Source: Aquihabitans sp. (GTDB lineage: Bacteria; Actinomycetota; Acidimicrobiia; Acidimicrobiales; Iamiaceae). From it: a stretch of 46,790 bases of DNA. The stretch is taken from contig JANXNS010000253.1 in the NCBI GenBank assembly GCA_025353965.1, positions 1 through 46,790 on the forward strand. The letters are read 5' to 3'. This document shows positions 1 through 7,598 of this stretch, piece by piece. The notes under the pieces are model-generated. The model was not told where the DNA came from, did no database searches, and saw only the letters and a program-made list of their open reading frames with translations. The position numbers and the translations under genes were made by a program. Every line of letters begins with the position of its first letter. Position 1 is the stretch's first letter.

Positions 1-670
1 AGAACACGAAGGTGGGGTTTGACCCGTAGTGGTCACACAGGCGGCGAAGCCGGCGCAAGAGGTGGGCAACGTGGGTGCCGAACACCCCGCGAAGCACGTG
101 AAGCTCATCTATGACGACGTAGCGCAAACGCATGAGGAACGTGTCCCAGCGGCCATGGTGAGGCAGCAGACCGTGGTGGAGCATCTCCGGGTTGGTGAGG
201 ATCACGTTGGCATGAGTTCTGGCCCAGGTTCGTTGGGCGGCGTCGGCATCGCCGTCGTAGGTGGCGGGGACAAGGCCGGGCATGGAGAGGTGGCCGAAGG
301 CGCGGAGCTGGTCCTGGGCCAGGGCCTTGGTGGGAAAGAGGGCGAGTGCGGTCCCAGGGTGGATCGGGTGGGCGATGGCCTCGGCGATGGGAACCTGGTA
401 GCAAAGCGACTTCCCTGAAGCCGTGCCGGTAGCGATCACGGTTGAGCGTCCCGCTCGGAGGTGGTCCATGGCCTCGGCCTGATGGGTCCAGAGGCCATCG
501 ATCCCGAGTTCGTCGAGTCGGCTGCCGATCGCCGCGGGTAGGGAACGGCTCAGTTCAGCTGTTTCGGCGGGATGGGGTGGAAGTCGTTCGAGGTGGACCA
601 GGCCCGCGCCGAGCCGACCCCGGAGGGTTTCGACATAGGCGTCGACCGGATCTGATGAGGTCAGGGCCAT
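1..670 (-). CDS. DEAD/DEAH-box helicase, N-terminal part (cut by window edge)
   Basis: The first 223 residues of a superfamily 2 helicase read leftward from ATG at 670 and run off the left end with no stop. Visible motifs are [11 protein letters not shown] (Q-motif-like, residues 61-71), Walker [10 protein letters not shown] (80-88), [13 protein letters not shown] (motif Ia, 112-124), LTNPEML (158-164) and motif II DELH (188-191), followed by [15 protein letters not shown]. This pattern matches the actinobacterial Hrq1/YprA(MrfA)-like helicases that usually carry a C-terminal DUF1998 zinc domain and act in DNA repair. The C-terminal half is outside the window, so the subfamily is inferred. 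It is divergent from the STAS gene, with about 115 bp between them. Confidence 0.85.
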   Translation of the reverse strand, partial: MALTSSDPVDAYVETLRGRLGAGLVHLERLPPHPAETAELSRSLPAAIGSRLDELGIDGLWTHQAEAMDHLRAGRSTVIATGTASGKSLCYQVPIAEAIAHPIHPGTALALFPTKALAQDQLRAFGHLSMPGLVPATYDGDADAAQRTWARTHANVILTNPEMLHHGLLPHHGRWDTFLMRLRYVVIDELHVLRGVFGTHVAHLLRRLRRLCDHYGSNPTFVF

Positions 671-749
671 TGGTGGGTAGCCGGACGAGAGGGAACAGGC
701 GTTCGGAGTCTATGGCGTCGTCCGGTCGAGCGAGGTGGTTCTCGGGCGG

Positions 750-771
750 TAGGTTGTAGGCCTACGCAACC
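750..771 (+). promoter_or_regulatory. Candidate promoter and palindrome before the STAS gene
   Basis: A TAGGTT -10-like hexamer (750-755) is followed by the perfect 10-bp palindrome GTAGGCCTAC (756-765), flanked by GGTT and AACC arms. The site lies between the divergent helicase and STAS genes, and the Shine-Dalgarno GCAGGAG follows just before ATG 785. It could be an operator or an RNA hairpin in the leader. Nothing identifies the regulator. Confidence 0.35.
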
Positions 772-784
772 TGCAGGAGCCTGG

Positions 785-1120
785 ATGGACCTTCGACTCG
801 ACGTGAGTGAGCGCGACGGCTGGTCTGTTCTCCAGGTTGGCGGTGAGATAGATGTAGCCACCGCCCCAAGGCTCCGTGAGCAACTGATCAAGCTGGTCAA
901 CGACCAGCGATTCATGATCGTGGTGGACCTTGGTGCGGTCGATTTCATTGATTCCACCGGCCTTGGTGTCCTGATCGGCGCGCTCAAACGGGTCCGCACC
1001 CACGACGGAAACTTGGCCTTGGTCTGTACCGAGCCTCGCATCGTCAAGGTGTTCGAGATCACAGGACTCAACCAGGTTTTCCAGATTTTCCCTTCGGTCG
1101 ATGCTGCGGTGATCACGTGA
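785..1120 (+). CDS. STAS-domain anti-sigma factor antagonist
   Basis: A 111-residue single STAS domain, the normal length for SpoIIAA/RsbV proteins. The phosphorylation loop reads [17 protein letters not shown]; Ser57 (with Thr58) is the residue that a partner kinase would phosphorylate. In this family the unphosphorylated form binds the anti-sigma kinase and releases the sigma factor. The kinase is the next gene, 35 bp downstream, so the two are a natural pair. The start has a Shine-Dalgarno GCAGGAG 5 nt upstream. No sigma factor gene lies nearby, which is unlike the rsbV-rsbW-sigB order. The target sigma factor is therefore unknown. Confidence 0.9.
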   Translation: MDLRLDVSERDGWSVLQVGGEIDVATAPRLREQLIKLVNDQRFMIVVDLGAVDFIDSTGLGVLIGALKRVRTHDGNLALVCTEPRIVKVFEITGLNQVFQIFPSVDAAVIT

Positions 1121-1155
1121 TCTCCGGCGCTCGCAGGCTGTCCTGATCAGTCGGC

Positions 1156-1641
1156 ATGGATCAGCCCGTTGTGCCTACCGATCTTGGTGAGTTCGTGGAG
1201 TTGGAACTACCGGCGCGGCCGGAGGTGGTGGCCTTGGCTCGGTTGGTCGTGGGCGCGGTGGCTGCAGTTGAGCCGCTGTTCGATGAGGCCCGCGGGGCAG
1301 ACCTTCGGCTGGCGGTTTCGGAGGCCTGTACCAATGCCATTCAGGCCCAGCTCGCGGGCCGCGAGGGCTCAGATCGCGATGCCCCCATTGTGTTGCGGTG
1401 CTCGGTAAAGGACGGAAAAATTAAGCTGGCGGTGCAAGACCACGGTGGCGGGTTCGACCCCAAAGGTCTTCCCGAACACCCGGCGGTCACCGATCCTGCT
1501 CGGCTGGATTTTGAAGGGGGCCTGGGCATACCGATCATCCGACTGCTGGCCGATGACCTTCAGTTCCAAGCATCGCCGGGCGGGACCACCGTGGTGATGA
1601 CCTTCGGTCCGCGAGTGGCGACCGAGCAGCCCTTTCTGTGA
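1156..1641 (+). CDS. RsbW-like anti-sigma factor / serine-protein kinase (HATPase)
   Basis: A 161-residue GHKL ATPase-fold protein of the HATPase_c_2 type. The N box is SEACTNAI (residues 55-62, Glu56 and Asn60), the G1 box is DHGGGFD (95-101), and the G2-like glycine-rich loop is GGLGIPII (121-128). The family binds a sigma factor and phosphorylates its STAS antagonist. The adjacent upstream STAS protein is the probable partner. The stop codon overlaps the GTG start of nhaA by 4 nt, so the antiporter is probably translated by coupling, which suggests stress-linked expression of all three genes. The sigma partner is not in the window. Confidence 0.87.
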   Translation: MDQPVVPTDLGEFVELELPARPEVVALARLVVGAVAAVEPLFDEARGADLRLAVSEACTNAIQAQLAGREGSDRDAPIVLRCSVKDGKIKLAVQDHGGGFDPKGLPEHPAVTDPARLDFEGGLGIPIIRLLADDLQFQASPGGTTVVMTFGPRVATEQPFL

Positions 1642-2981
1642 CCTCCAGGGCATCAGATCCGCTGCCCTCGCCCGGTCCCGAGCCGTGGTTACGTAGCGAT
1701 GGACCACTGGCGCGCCGCGTGGCGCGCCCGCTCCAGGGGTTTCTTGGCATCGAGGCTGCCGGCGGGCTGGTTCTGCTGGCGGCCACGGTGGCCGCATTGG
1801 TATGGGCCAACTCCCCGTGGCGGCAGTTGTACATGGATTTGTTCCATACCGAGATGGTGGTATCGGTTGGCGGGCATGTCCTCCAGGAGGACCTGACCCA
1901 TTGGATCAACGATGGCCTCATGGCCATTTTCTTTCTGGTTGTGGGCATGGAGATCAAGCAGGAGGTTGTCTCCGGTGAGCTGCGCGACCGGCGCGCCGCC
2001 GTCCTTCCCGCCTTTGCCGCGGTGGGCGGAATGGTGGTTCCCGCCGCCTTGTACCTAGCGATCAATGCCGGTGGGCCCGGTGTGGATGGGTGGGGTATCC
2101 CCATGGCCACCGATATTGCCTTCGCCCTTGGTGTGGTGGCGTTGCTTGGATCTCGGGTCCCTCCCCCGCTCAAGGTCTTTTTGCTCACGTTGGCGGTGGT
2201 CGACGACATCGGTGCCATTGCCGTGATCGCCGTCTTCTATACCGAAGCGATCAGCTGGGCCTGGTTGGGTGGAGCAGCCGCAGTACTTGTTGTGGTGGTG
2301 GTCTTTCGTCGAGCACGGGTTCGGTACCTGCCGGTCTACGTGGGGTTGGGGACGGTCCTGTGGCTTTGCCTCTTCGAATCTGGCGTTCATGCAACGCTGG
2401 CTGGCGTCAGCCTTGGCTTGCTCACGCCAGCGCTCCCACTGTTGGGTGGGGTCGATAAGGCCCACGTTGTGGCCCGGCTTCCCGGTCGCCATGATCGCTC
2501 GGCGGCAGACGTGCAAGACGTCGGCTTTCTGGTTCGGGAGTCGGTCTCGCCAGCGGAACGAATTACCCATGCGCTGCACCCGTGGAGTGCGTTCGTGATC
2601 GTCCCTCTGTTTGCCTTGGCCAACGCGGGTATCGAGGTGTCGGCCAAGGCGATTACGTCCCCGGCCACGGTCACGGTCGGTGTCTTAGGTGGGTTGGTGG
2701 TCGGGAAGACGGTGGGGATCACCGTGTTTTCTTGGGTTGCCGTTCGGCTTGGGTTTGGTGTGTTGCCAGCGGGGGTTCGGTTCGTACAGCTCGCGGGCGT
2801 TGCCGCCATTGCTGGCATCGGGTTCACGGTGTCGTTGTTTGTGGCCGGGCTGGCTTTTCCCGATGCGCCGGGTTTGGTCAACGACGCCAAGATTGGGATC
2901 TTGGTTGCTTCTGGGGTCGCGGCCCTCGTGGGTGCGCTGGTCTTGATCCTGTCGGCGCCGTCGCCTCGGTCTGAGAGTTAG
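1638..2981 (+). CDS. nhaA: Na+/H+ antiporter NhaA
   Basis: 447 residues with about 12 hydrophobic segments. NhaA exchanges cytoplasmic Na+ for external H+ in the inner membrane. Family signatures are GMEIKQEVVSGELRD (103-117), ATDIAFALGV (157-166, with the TD pair of the discontinuous helix) and VVDDIGAIAVI (187-197), whose Asp189-Asp190 correspond to the paired ion-binding aspartates of E. coli NhaA. It is slightly longer than the E. coli protein because of an N-terminal extension and a charged cytoplasmic loop (about 275-305). The GTG start overlaps the anti-sigma gene stop. The 3' end overlaps the convergent P450 stop by 4 bp. Confidence 0.95.
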   Translation: MTSRASDPLPSPGPEPWLRSDGPLARRVARPLQGFLGIEAAGGLVLLAATVAALVWANSPWRQLYMDLFHTEMVVSVGGHVLQEDLTHWINDGLMAIFFLVVGMEIKQEVVSGELRDRRAAVLPAFAAVGGMVVPAALYLAINAGGPGVDGWGIPMATDIAFALGVVALLGSRVPPPLKVFLLTLAVVDDIGAIAVIAVFYTEAISWAWLGGAAAVLVVVVVFRRARVRYLPVYVGLGTVLWLCLFESGVHATLAGVSLGLLTPALPLLGGVDKAHVVARLPGRHDRSAADVQDVGFLVRESVSPAERITHALHPWSAFVIVPLFALANAGIEVSAKAITSPATVTVGVLGGLVVGKTVGITVFSWVAVRLGFGVLPAGVRFVQLAGVAAIAGIGFTVSLFVAGLAFPDAPGLVNDAKIGILVASGVAALVGALVLILSAPSPRSES

Positions 2982-4324
2982 GCCCGGCGTCGGTACGCCA
3001 CCGGCGTCGGCCGATCAGCCCGGGCGACGCCACCGATTTGGCGGGTGAGGGGGCCGGGGCGGTCGAACTGCGGGGTGAGTTCGTAGCACTCAAGCAGGGC
3101 CCGGATGGCGGTACGGATGACCGAGACGGAGAAACGTTGGGCGGGGCATACATGGCTGCCATGACCGAACGTGCTCACCAGTTCCTTGGCCGGGAGCTCG
3201 GCCGCCAGGGCGAGGTTGCGGCCGTCGTAATGGTTCACGTCGAAGGCCGCCAGGCGTGGATCCGCCGTGGTGTTGGTGACCGAAAGCATGGTGGTAATGA
3301 GCACACCCGGTTTGAGGTGATAAGTGCTGCGATCGGTTTCGAAATCGATGGGCCGAAGCACCTGGCGCATGGTGATGGAGCGCTGGGCCACGCGGATGGA
3401 TTCGTAGGTATAGCGATCGAGCAGACCGTCGTCGCCGCCAATGACCGCGGCGAGGGCCTCGGGGCACTGGAGCACGTTCACGAGGGTCCAGGCCAAGGCC
3501 GCGAAAAGGTTCGACTGCGAGCCCAGATGGAGCACGATCACGTCCCGGGCGACGAGTTGATCTCGGCGGGGCTGTTCGACGTCGGCGAACGATTCGTCGA
3601 TTGTGTCGAGAAAGTCGCCGGGACGTTGGTCGGGGTGGCGTCGGCGATCGCGCAGAATGGTGGCGATGATGGCTTCGATCTGAGCCATAGCCTTACGTTC
3701 ATGGGCCTTCCGGGTGGCGAGGGTGACCACGGTACGTAGGGGGTGGACGAACGATTCCGAGGTATCGAGGCGGTCGAGGGCATCAATGAGCGGCTCGATG
3801 TAGGTGGCCGATGCCGCCTCGTGCCCGGCCCAGGAGGCCAAGCCCAGGCGGTGGCCGATCCGCCGGGATTCGCCGAAGGCGTCGAATGTCCCCGTGGGGC
3901 CGAGCACGTCGAGCTCCGCGGCCATGGCCTGATCGAGGTTGGTCAGGTAGCCCTCGACCCGCTGGTTTCCGAAGAGCTTGTGAGGCGGGTTGCGAATATC
4001 GGCGAAGAGATCGTCGGGGACCTTCGTCCGGATCATGGTGTAGGTGGCGAGCCCGAATGATGCTTCCCGTTCAGGCGCGGCGTACAGGTTGGCCACGCCC
4101 ACCGGCCCGAACACACAGAAAAACCGATGGGCTAGCGCATCGACCACGAAGGTGTCTCCGTGGATCGCCCGTTGGCGGGTGAACCAACCTGTTGGGTTCC
4201 GCAACAGCCCTGGGGCGGCGCCAATCCACGGCACACTGCCGCCTACCGCGGCGGGCATAGGCGTGACCGCTGGCATCACCTTCGGCTTCAACCCCTGCAG
4301 TTTGGTGAGCACAGTTCCTCCCAT
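2978..4324 (-). CDS. Cytochrome P450, CYP7/CYP8-like I-helix
   Basis: A 448-residue haem-thiolate monooxygenase-type protein without a membrane anchor. The K-helix ExxR is E308-S-I-R311. The haem loop is FGHGSHVCPAQRF with proximal Cys393. The I-helix reads LHLGSQSNLFAALAW (266-280): the usual [AG]Gx[DE]T is replaced by GSQSN, with Asn272 in place of the oxygen-activating Thr. As recalled, CYP7A1 and CYP8A1 (sterol 7-alpha-hydroxylase, prostacyclin synthase) share this Asn. The start ATG directly follows the vapC stop with no gap, so it is probably co-transcribed with SDR-vapB-vapC; an internal Met17 is an alternative start. Substrate unknown; a sterol or lipid is suggested by the I-helix and the upstream operator. 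No ferredoxin partner is adjacent. Confidence 0.9.
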   Translation of the reverse strand: MGGTVLTKLQGLKPKVMPAVTPMPAAVGGSVPWIGAAPGLLRNPTGWFTRQRAIHGDTFVVDALAHRFFCVFGPVGVANLYAAPEREASFGLATYTMIRTKVPDDLFADIRNPPHKLFGNQRVEGYLTNLDQAMAAELDVLGPTGTFDAFGESRRIGHRLGLASWAGHEAASATYIEPLIDALDRLDTSESFVHPLRTVVTLATRKAHERKAMAQIEAIIATILRDRRRHPDQRPGDFLDTIDESFADVEQPRRDQLVARDVIVLHLGSQSNLFAALAWTLVNVLQCPEALAAVIGGDDGLLDRYTYESIRVAQRSITMRQVLRPIDFETDRSTYHLKPGVLITTMLSVTNTTADPRLAAFDVNHYDGRNLALAAELPAKELVSTFGHGSHVCPAQRFSVSVIRTAIRALLECYELTPQFDRPGPLTRQIGGVARADRPTPVAYRRRA

Positions 4325-4720
4325 TCAGGCGGCGACCAACTCGATCGATGCCCGGTGTCCGGGCGCTGCTGCGAGTTTGCGGTCCATGGTGAGCAGCGAG
4401 AGTCCGAGCGCCTCGGCGAGGGCAACATAGATCGCGTCGTACGCGGTGAGATGGCCCTTCAGCTCCCACATCCGAGGCAAAAGCAGCTCATGTTCGTGCC
4501 GTTGAAATGGCAACTGCTGCAGTCGCCCGAGCAACTTCCGCCCGCGGTCATCCGAAATGGCGCCGACCATGGTCAACCTGCGGACCACATGAGCGGTCTC
4601 AACTGTTGCCAGATGTGGGGCATGCGCCTGCCCCTCGGCTTGCCAGCGCCGGCCAATGGCGCGTCCCTCCGGGGTGCCCAGGAGCAACTCGACGAGCGCG
4701 GACGAGTCGAGGACGATCAA
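4325..4720 (-). CDS. vapC: VapC-type PIN-domain toxin
   Basis: A 131-residue PIN-domain ribonuclease, the normal VapC length. The four acidic metal ligands are present: Asp5 (MIVLDSSALVE), Glu41 (ATVETAHV), Asp95 (TAYDAIYVALAE) and Asp113 (LLTMDRKLA). The TAYDAIY and LTMDRKL motifs are typical. VapC toxins cut RNA until bound by VapB. The start overlaps the vapB stop by 4 nt. The P450 start codon abuts its stop codon exactly, an uncommon arrangement for a toxin gene. It appears intact and functional. Confidence 0.92.
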   Translation of the reverse strand: MIVLDSSALVELLLGTPEGRAIGRRWQAEGQAHAPHLATVETAHVVRRLTMVGAISDDRGRKLLGRLQQLPFQRHEHELLLPRMWELKGHLTAYDAIYVALAEALGLSLLTMDRKLAAAPGHRASIELVAA

Positions 4721-4944
4721 AGGGGTCCGCGCCGTTCGCGCACGATCGCAGCAGTATCGATCTCCGTATCGATGGGCCCGTCCTCGGAGGCGAGAGCGAG
4801 CGCTTCCTCGACGCTGATGCGATCGGCCGCTAGCCGTAATTCCGTGAGCGCATATTCCGACAGGCTCTGCCCATGCGCCTCTGCCTTAGCTCTGAGCTTG
4901 GCATGGACCTCGTCGGGGACGTTCCGAATCTGGATCGGGGGCAT
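4717..4944 (-). CDS. vapB: VapB/FitA-type ribbon-helix-helix antitoxin
   Basis: 75 residues. An N-terminal ribbon-helix-helix (IQIRNVPDEVHAKLRAKAEA, residues 4-23) is followed by a C-terminal acidic and then basic tail likely to wrap VapC. An upstream in-frame ATG at 4986 exists, but ATG 4944 is preferred: it begins the conserved MPPIQIRNVPDE sequence and lies 7 nt after a TAGAGT -10 box. The antitoxin would neutralise VapC and, with it, repress its own promoter at the palindrome at 4973-4990. Confidence 0.88.
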   Translation of the reverse strand: MPPIQIRNVPDEVHAKLRAKAEAHGQSLSEYALTELRLAADRISVEEALALASEDGPIDTEIDTAAIVRERRGPL

Positions 4945-4951
4945 GAGCTGA

Positions 4952-4990
4952 ACTCTACCGAAGAGATGCATGCAATGTGCATGCACATTG
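4952..4990 (-). promoter_or_regulatory. vapBC promoter with an 18-bp perfect palindrome operator
   Basis: On the minus strand a TAGAGT -10 box (4957-4952) ends 7 nt before the vapB start. Upstream, 4973-4990 is the perfect palindrome CAATGTGCATGCACATTG, and an additional TGCATGCA copy sits at 4967-4974. The palindrome covers the expected -35 region, which is where VapBC complexes usually bind to autorepress. Confidence 0.6.
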
Positions 4991-4997
4991 GGAACGG

Positions 4998-5759
4998 TTA
5001 GGCGGTTACGGCGTGATCGATGGGGATGACGGCGCCGTTGATGCCGCTGGCCTCATCGGACGACAGGAACGCGATCAGCGCGGCGGGGTCGTCGGGGGAG
5101 AGCATTTTGTTGTCGACCGCCATGGTCTTGGAGATGAGGCCGAAGTCGATCCCCTCGGGGAAGTCCACATGGCCCGTCATCGGGGTAGCGACACCGCTGG
5201 GCGAGATGGCGTTCACCCTGATGTTGCTCTTGATGTATTCCCAGGCCAGCGACTTGGTCATGAGCACCACGCCGCCCTTGGAAGCGCAGTAGTGGGCCAT
5301 GTAGGCCTGGCCGAACATGCCCGCTGAGGACGCGACGTTGGTGATCACGCCGCCGCCGTTTTCCAGCATCGACGGGATGACGGCCCGAGCCATGAGGAAG
5401 GGTCCCTTGAGGTTCACGTCGATCAGGAGGTCCCACTCCGAGACGGCCATCTCGTGGGTATGGGCGAAGCGCAGAACTCCAGCGACGTTGGCCAGGATCC
5501 GAGTGGGGCCAAGTTCTTTCTCGACGGCGGCAACGGCGGCGGCGACGCTGTCCTCTTGGCGCACGTCGACGTTGGCCGCGGTGGCCGTGCCCCCTGCGGC
5601 CCGGATCTGGGCGACGGTCTCCTCTACGGCCTCGGCCTGGTCGAGGCAGCCCACGTGGGCGCCGTCGGCAGCCATGCGCAGGGCGGTGGCCCGGCCGATG
5701 CCGGACGCGGCGCCGGTCACGATTGCGGTGCGTCCGTCGAAGCGAGTTCCTACGGCCAT
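4998..5759 (-). CDS. Short-chain dehydrogenase/reductase (classical SDR)
   Basis: A 253-residue classical SDR oxidoreductase. The cofactor loop is TGAASGIG (residues 15-22); the acidic residue after beta-2 (CLDQ) favours NAD(H). The NAG-type motif reads NVAG, the catalytic Ser is in VASSAG, and the catalytic YxxxK is in HYCASKGG. The C-terminal IPIDHAVTA matches the family's usual GxxxxVDGG-like end only loosely. It is the first gene of a leftward unit with vapB, vapC and the P450, behind a KstR-like box, so a hydroxysteroid or hydroxyacyl substrate is plausible but not shown. A GGAGA Shine-Dalgarno precedes ATG 5759. Confidence 0.9.
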   Translation of the reverse strand: MAVGTRFDGRTAIVTGAASGIGRATALRMAADGAHVGCLDQAEAVEETVAQIRAAGGTATAANVDVRQEDSVAAAVAAVEKELGPTRILANVAGVLRFAHTHEMAVSEWDLLIDVNLKGPFLMARAVIPSMLENGGGVITNVASSAGMFGQAYMAHYCASKGGVVLMTKSLAWEYIKSNIRVNAISPSGVATPMTGHVDFPEGIDFGLISKTMAVDNKMLSPDDPAALIAFLSSDEASGINGAVIPIDHAVTA

Positions 5760-5797
5760 GTGGTGAGTCTCCGTGCTTGTCCCGTTGATGTCGGGCG

Positions 5798-5826
5798 ACC
5801 TTACCGGTAAAATAAGAACACGTTCT
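5798..5826 (-). promoter_or_regulatory. SDR promoter with KstR/TetR-like operator
   Basis: The inverted repeat AGAACACGTTCT (5815-5826) matches the core AACnnGTT of KstR-type TetR operators (TnnAACnnGTTnnA), though the outer T and A are absent. It overlaps the expected -35 of a promoter whose -10 is TAAGGT (minus strand 5803-5798). A second small palindrome, TTACCGGTAA, lies at 5801-5810. Regulation of the SDR-vapBC-P450 unit by a TetR repressor is inferred. Confidence 0.5.
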
Positions 5827-5839
5827 CGTTTGGTGGCGC

Positions 5840-6256
5840 CTAGCCATCTCCGCGCGGAGTCCGTCGGTTGGCCTTGGTCTGCGATCGTTCCTTCTTCGAT
5901 TTCAACCGACGTTCCTTGGCCCCTCGGCTGGGCTTGGTGGCCCGGCGTGGGGGATCAACATGGAGGGCCGAGGCCAGGCGGGCCACGAGACGTTTCTCGG
6001 CCAGCGCTCGGTTGCGGAGTTGGCTGCGCTCGTCATCCACCACGATCCGCACCGTCGGCCCGAGTCTTTCGATGACCCGTTCCTTTTGCCGCGGCAGCAG
6101 CGACGGCGAACCCTCCACATCGAAGGTCAGCTCAACCCGGGTAGCGGCCTTGTTGGCGTGCTGGCCACCAGGACCGCCGGACGCGCTGAAGCGAACCTCG
6201 AGCTCGGCGAGGGGAATCTTCACGGAGCGGTTGACCCGGAGGTCATCTTCGGCCAC
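5840..6256 (-). CDS. arfB: ArfB/ICT1-like peptidyl-tRNA hydrolase (ribosome rescue)
   Basis: A 138-residue class I release-factor-like protein with the catalytic GGQ in ASGGPGGQHANKAATRVEL (residues 25-43) and a basic C-terminal tail (about 108-134, rich in Lys and Arg). This is the ArfB layout: the tail enters the empty mRNA channel of a stalled ribosome and GGQ hydrolyses the peptidyl-tRNA. Length is normal. The start is GTG; there is no better in-frame ATG upstream. The gene is divergent from the META gene and upstream of, but probably not co-transcribed with, the SDR gene, which has its own promoter. Confidence 0.93.
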   Translation of the reverse strand: MAEDDLRVNRSVKIPLAELEVRFSASGGPGGQHANKAATRVELTFDVEGSPSLLPRQKERVIERLGPTVRIVVDDERSQLRNRALAEKRLVARLASALHVDPPRRATKPSRGAKERRLKSKKERSQTKANRRTPRGDG

Positions 6257-6379
6257 ACCTCAATGCTCGCGTACGCGGCGCGCCGCCGGCCGCCCGGTTG
6301 TTCCATCGTCGGGAACCAAAGTGGCCTGCCGTTCGTCGTAACGGGGTCGGCCTCCTTCTAAGGTCGCTGAGGGAGCACC

Positions 6380-6973
6380 ATGGACCAGGGTTACCAACAC
6401 GATGCGAGTGAGCGGTCCCGTCGCTCACTCGGCGTTGCCGTTGCGCTGCTGCTGATGGTGGGCCTGCTCGCCGCTTGGTACGTCGCTGGCCGCCATGCCG
6501 GTGAGGTCTCCACTGGGGCTTCGGGCGGTACCCCCAGGGCCGCAGCCACGGCGTTTTGGGGTCACCGTTGGCAGCTGGAAACCCGGTCCGACCGCTCGCA
6601 CGAGGCCTCCACCTTCGCTGGCCTCGACGGCCGGTATGTCCTGGATACGACCAGGCCGGGCCGGGTGTCGTTCACCGGCTGCAATGGCGGCTCGGGTTCG
6701 GCCAGTAGCAAGGGCCTTCGCTTGGTGGTCGGCGACATATTCATGACCGAGATGGCCTGCGCCGACGCCGACGGCGAGGCGTTGATGGCGTTCGACAGCT
6801 GGATGAGCACGTTCTTGTCGTCCGGGCCAACGATCTCGGTCGACGGCAACCGCCTCACCTTGACCACCAACGCGTCCCGCGCGGTCTTCCGAGGCCTCGG
6901 GCCAGCAGCGCCGACCTCCTCGACCACGCCCGGGTCGCCGGATGAACCCGTCAGCAACACGCCGTCTTCTTAG
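6380..6973 (+). CDS. Membrane-anchored META (HslJ-like) domain protein
   Basis: 197 residues with one N-terminal transmembrane helix (about 17-37) and an extracytoplasmic domain that resembles META/HslJ domains: a W-x-L opening strand, FTGCNGGSGS (98-107), ...TEMACADADGEAL... and a final LTLTTNASRAVFRG strand. The Cys in GCN and the Cys in MAC are the family's paired cysteines. A Ser/Thr/Pro-rich tail follows. HslJ is linked to novobiocin and heat stress in E. coli; the role here is unknown. A TAAGGT -10 (6359-6364) and GAGGGA Shine-Dalgarno precede it. The 3' end overlaps the convergent next gene by 4 bp. Confidence 0.75.
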   Translation: MDQGYQHDASERSRRSLGVAVALLLMVGLLAAWYVAGRHAGEVSTGASGGTPRAAATAFWGHRWQLETRSDRSHEASTFAGLDGRYVLDTTRPGRVSFTGCNGGSGSASSKGLRLVVGDIFMTEMACADADGEALMAFDSWMSTFLSSGPTISVDGNRLTLTTNASRAVFRGLGPAAPTSSTTPGSPDEPVSNTPSS

Positions 6974-7491
6974 CCGCCGGTTGTTTCGCTGGGCAGAAGG
7001 TCGGGGCGGTGTTTCCGCACCTGGGTGGCTAGTGGACCCTTGGGCCAGCTCGGTTCGAACTCGTCGATGGGGATGATTCGATCCCACCCGCGTTGGGTCA
7101 CCTGTTGGCGGATCTGCGGGGTGTGAGTCCAGCGGAGGGCTGAGCGAGACAACACGAGCGCTTGGGTTGGACCTGACGGGAGCGTTGCTTCGCCGACCTT
7201 GGCGATGTCGGTCCAGGTAGTGCGGAGGACGAAACTGCCAGCCTCGTACTGGATACCAGCCTCGTCGATCCGCAGGACCGATGTTCGTTGCTGGCGGACG
7301 CCGAAGAGGAGCACGCCCGTCTGGACCACGGTGTAGAGCACCGCAACCCACCAGTTCACGATGATGACGAGTACGGCGGCGACGGGCACGGCCGCCGCCA
7401 GGAAGAGCAGCCCCAGGCGAACGAGACGGTCCCGCTGCGAGCGGGTCGAGGGGGTGAGCACCAGGGACACGGCCTCCTGGTTAGTGCCCAT
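6970..7491 (-). CDS. PH-like domain membrane protein, function unknown
   Basis: 173 residues. Two closely spaced membrane helices (about 25-64) are followed by a beta-rich cytoplasmic domain that begins VLRIDEAGIQYEAGSFVLRTTWTDI and contains a TxxW strand, the pattern of bacterial PH-like (bPH/DUF304-type) membrane proteins. These are common in Actinobacteria and rarely characterised. The gene is convergent with the META gene and divergent from the ceramidase-like gene. No catalytic motif is seen. Confidence 0.6.
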   Translation of the reverse strand: MGTNQEAVSLVLTPSTRSQRDRLVRLGLLFLAAAVPVAAVLVIIVNWWVAVLYTVVQTGVLLFGVRQQRTSVLRIDEAGIQYEAGSFVLRTTWTDIAKVGEATLPSGPTQALVLSRSALRWTHTPQIRQQVTQRGWDRIIPIDEFEPSWPKGPLATQVRKHRPDLLPSETTGG

Positions 7492-7598
7492 CGCCCTGCC
7501 GGGGCCACCTGAGGCTGGTCGGCGACGCGGAATCGTCGGAACGAGCGGGTCCTAGCGGACCGTAGGGTCGTCGAGTTCGACGGCACAGGAGTTTGCCC

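Noticed and set aside
29-418. A rightward 129-residue frame at the left edge
   Set aside because: Antisense to the helicase, whose motifs read clearly on the other strand.
4945-4986. The longer vapB start at 4986
   Set aside because: It would place the operator palindrome and the -10 box inside the coding sequence; ATG 4944 fits the family and the promoter.
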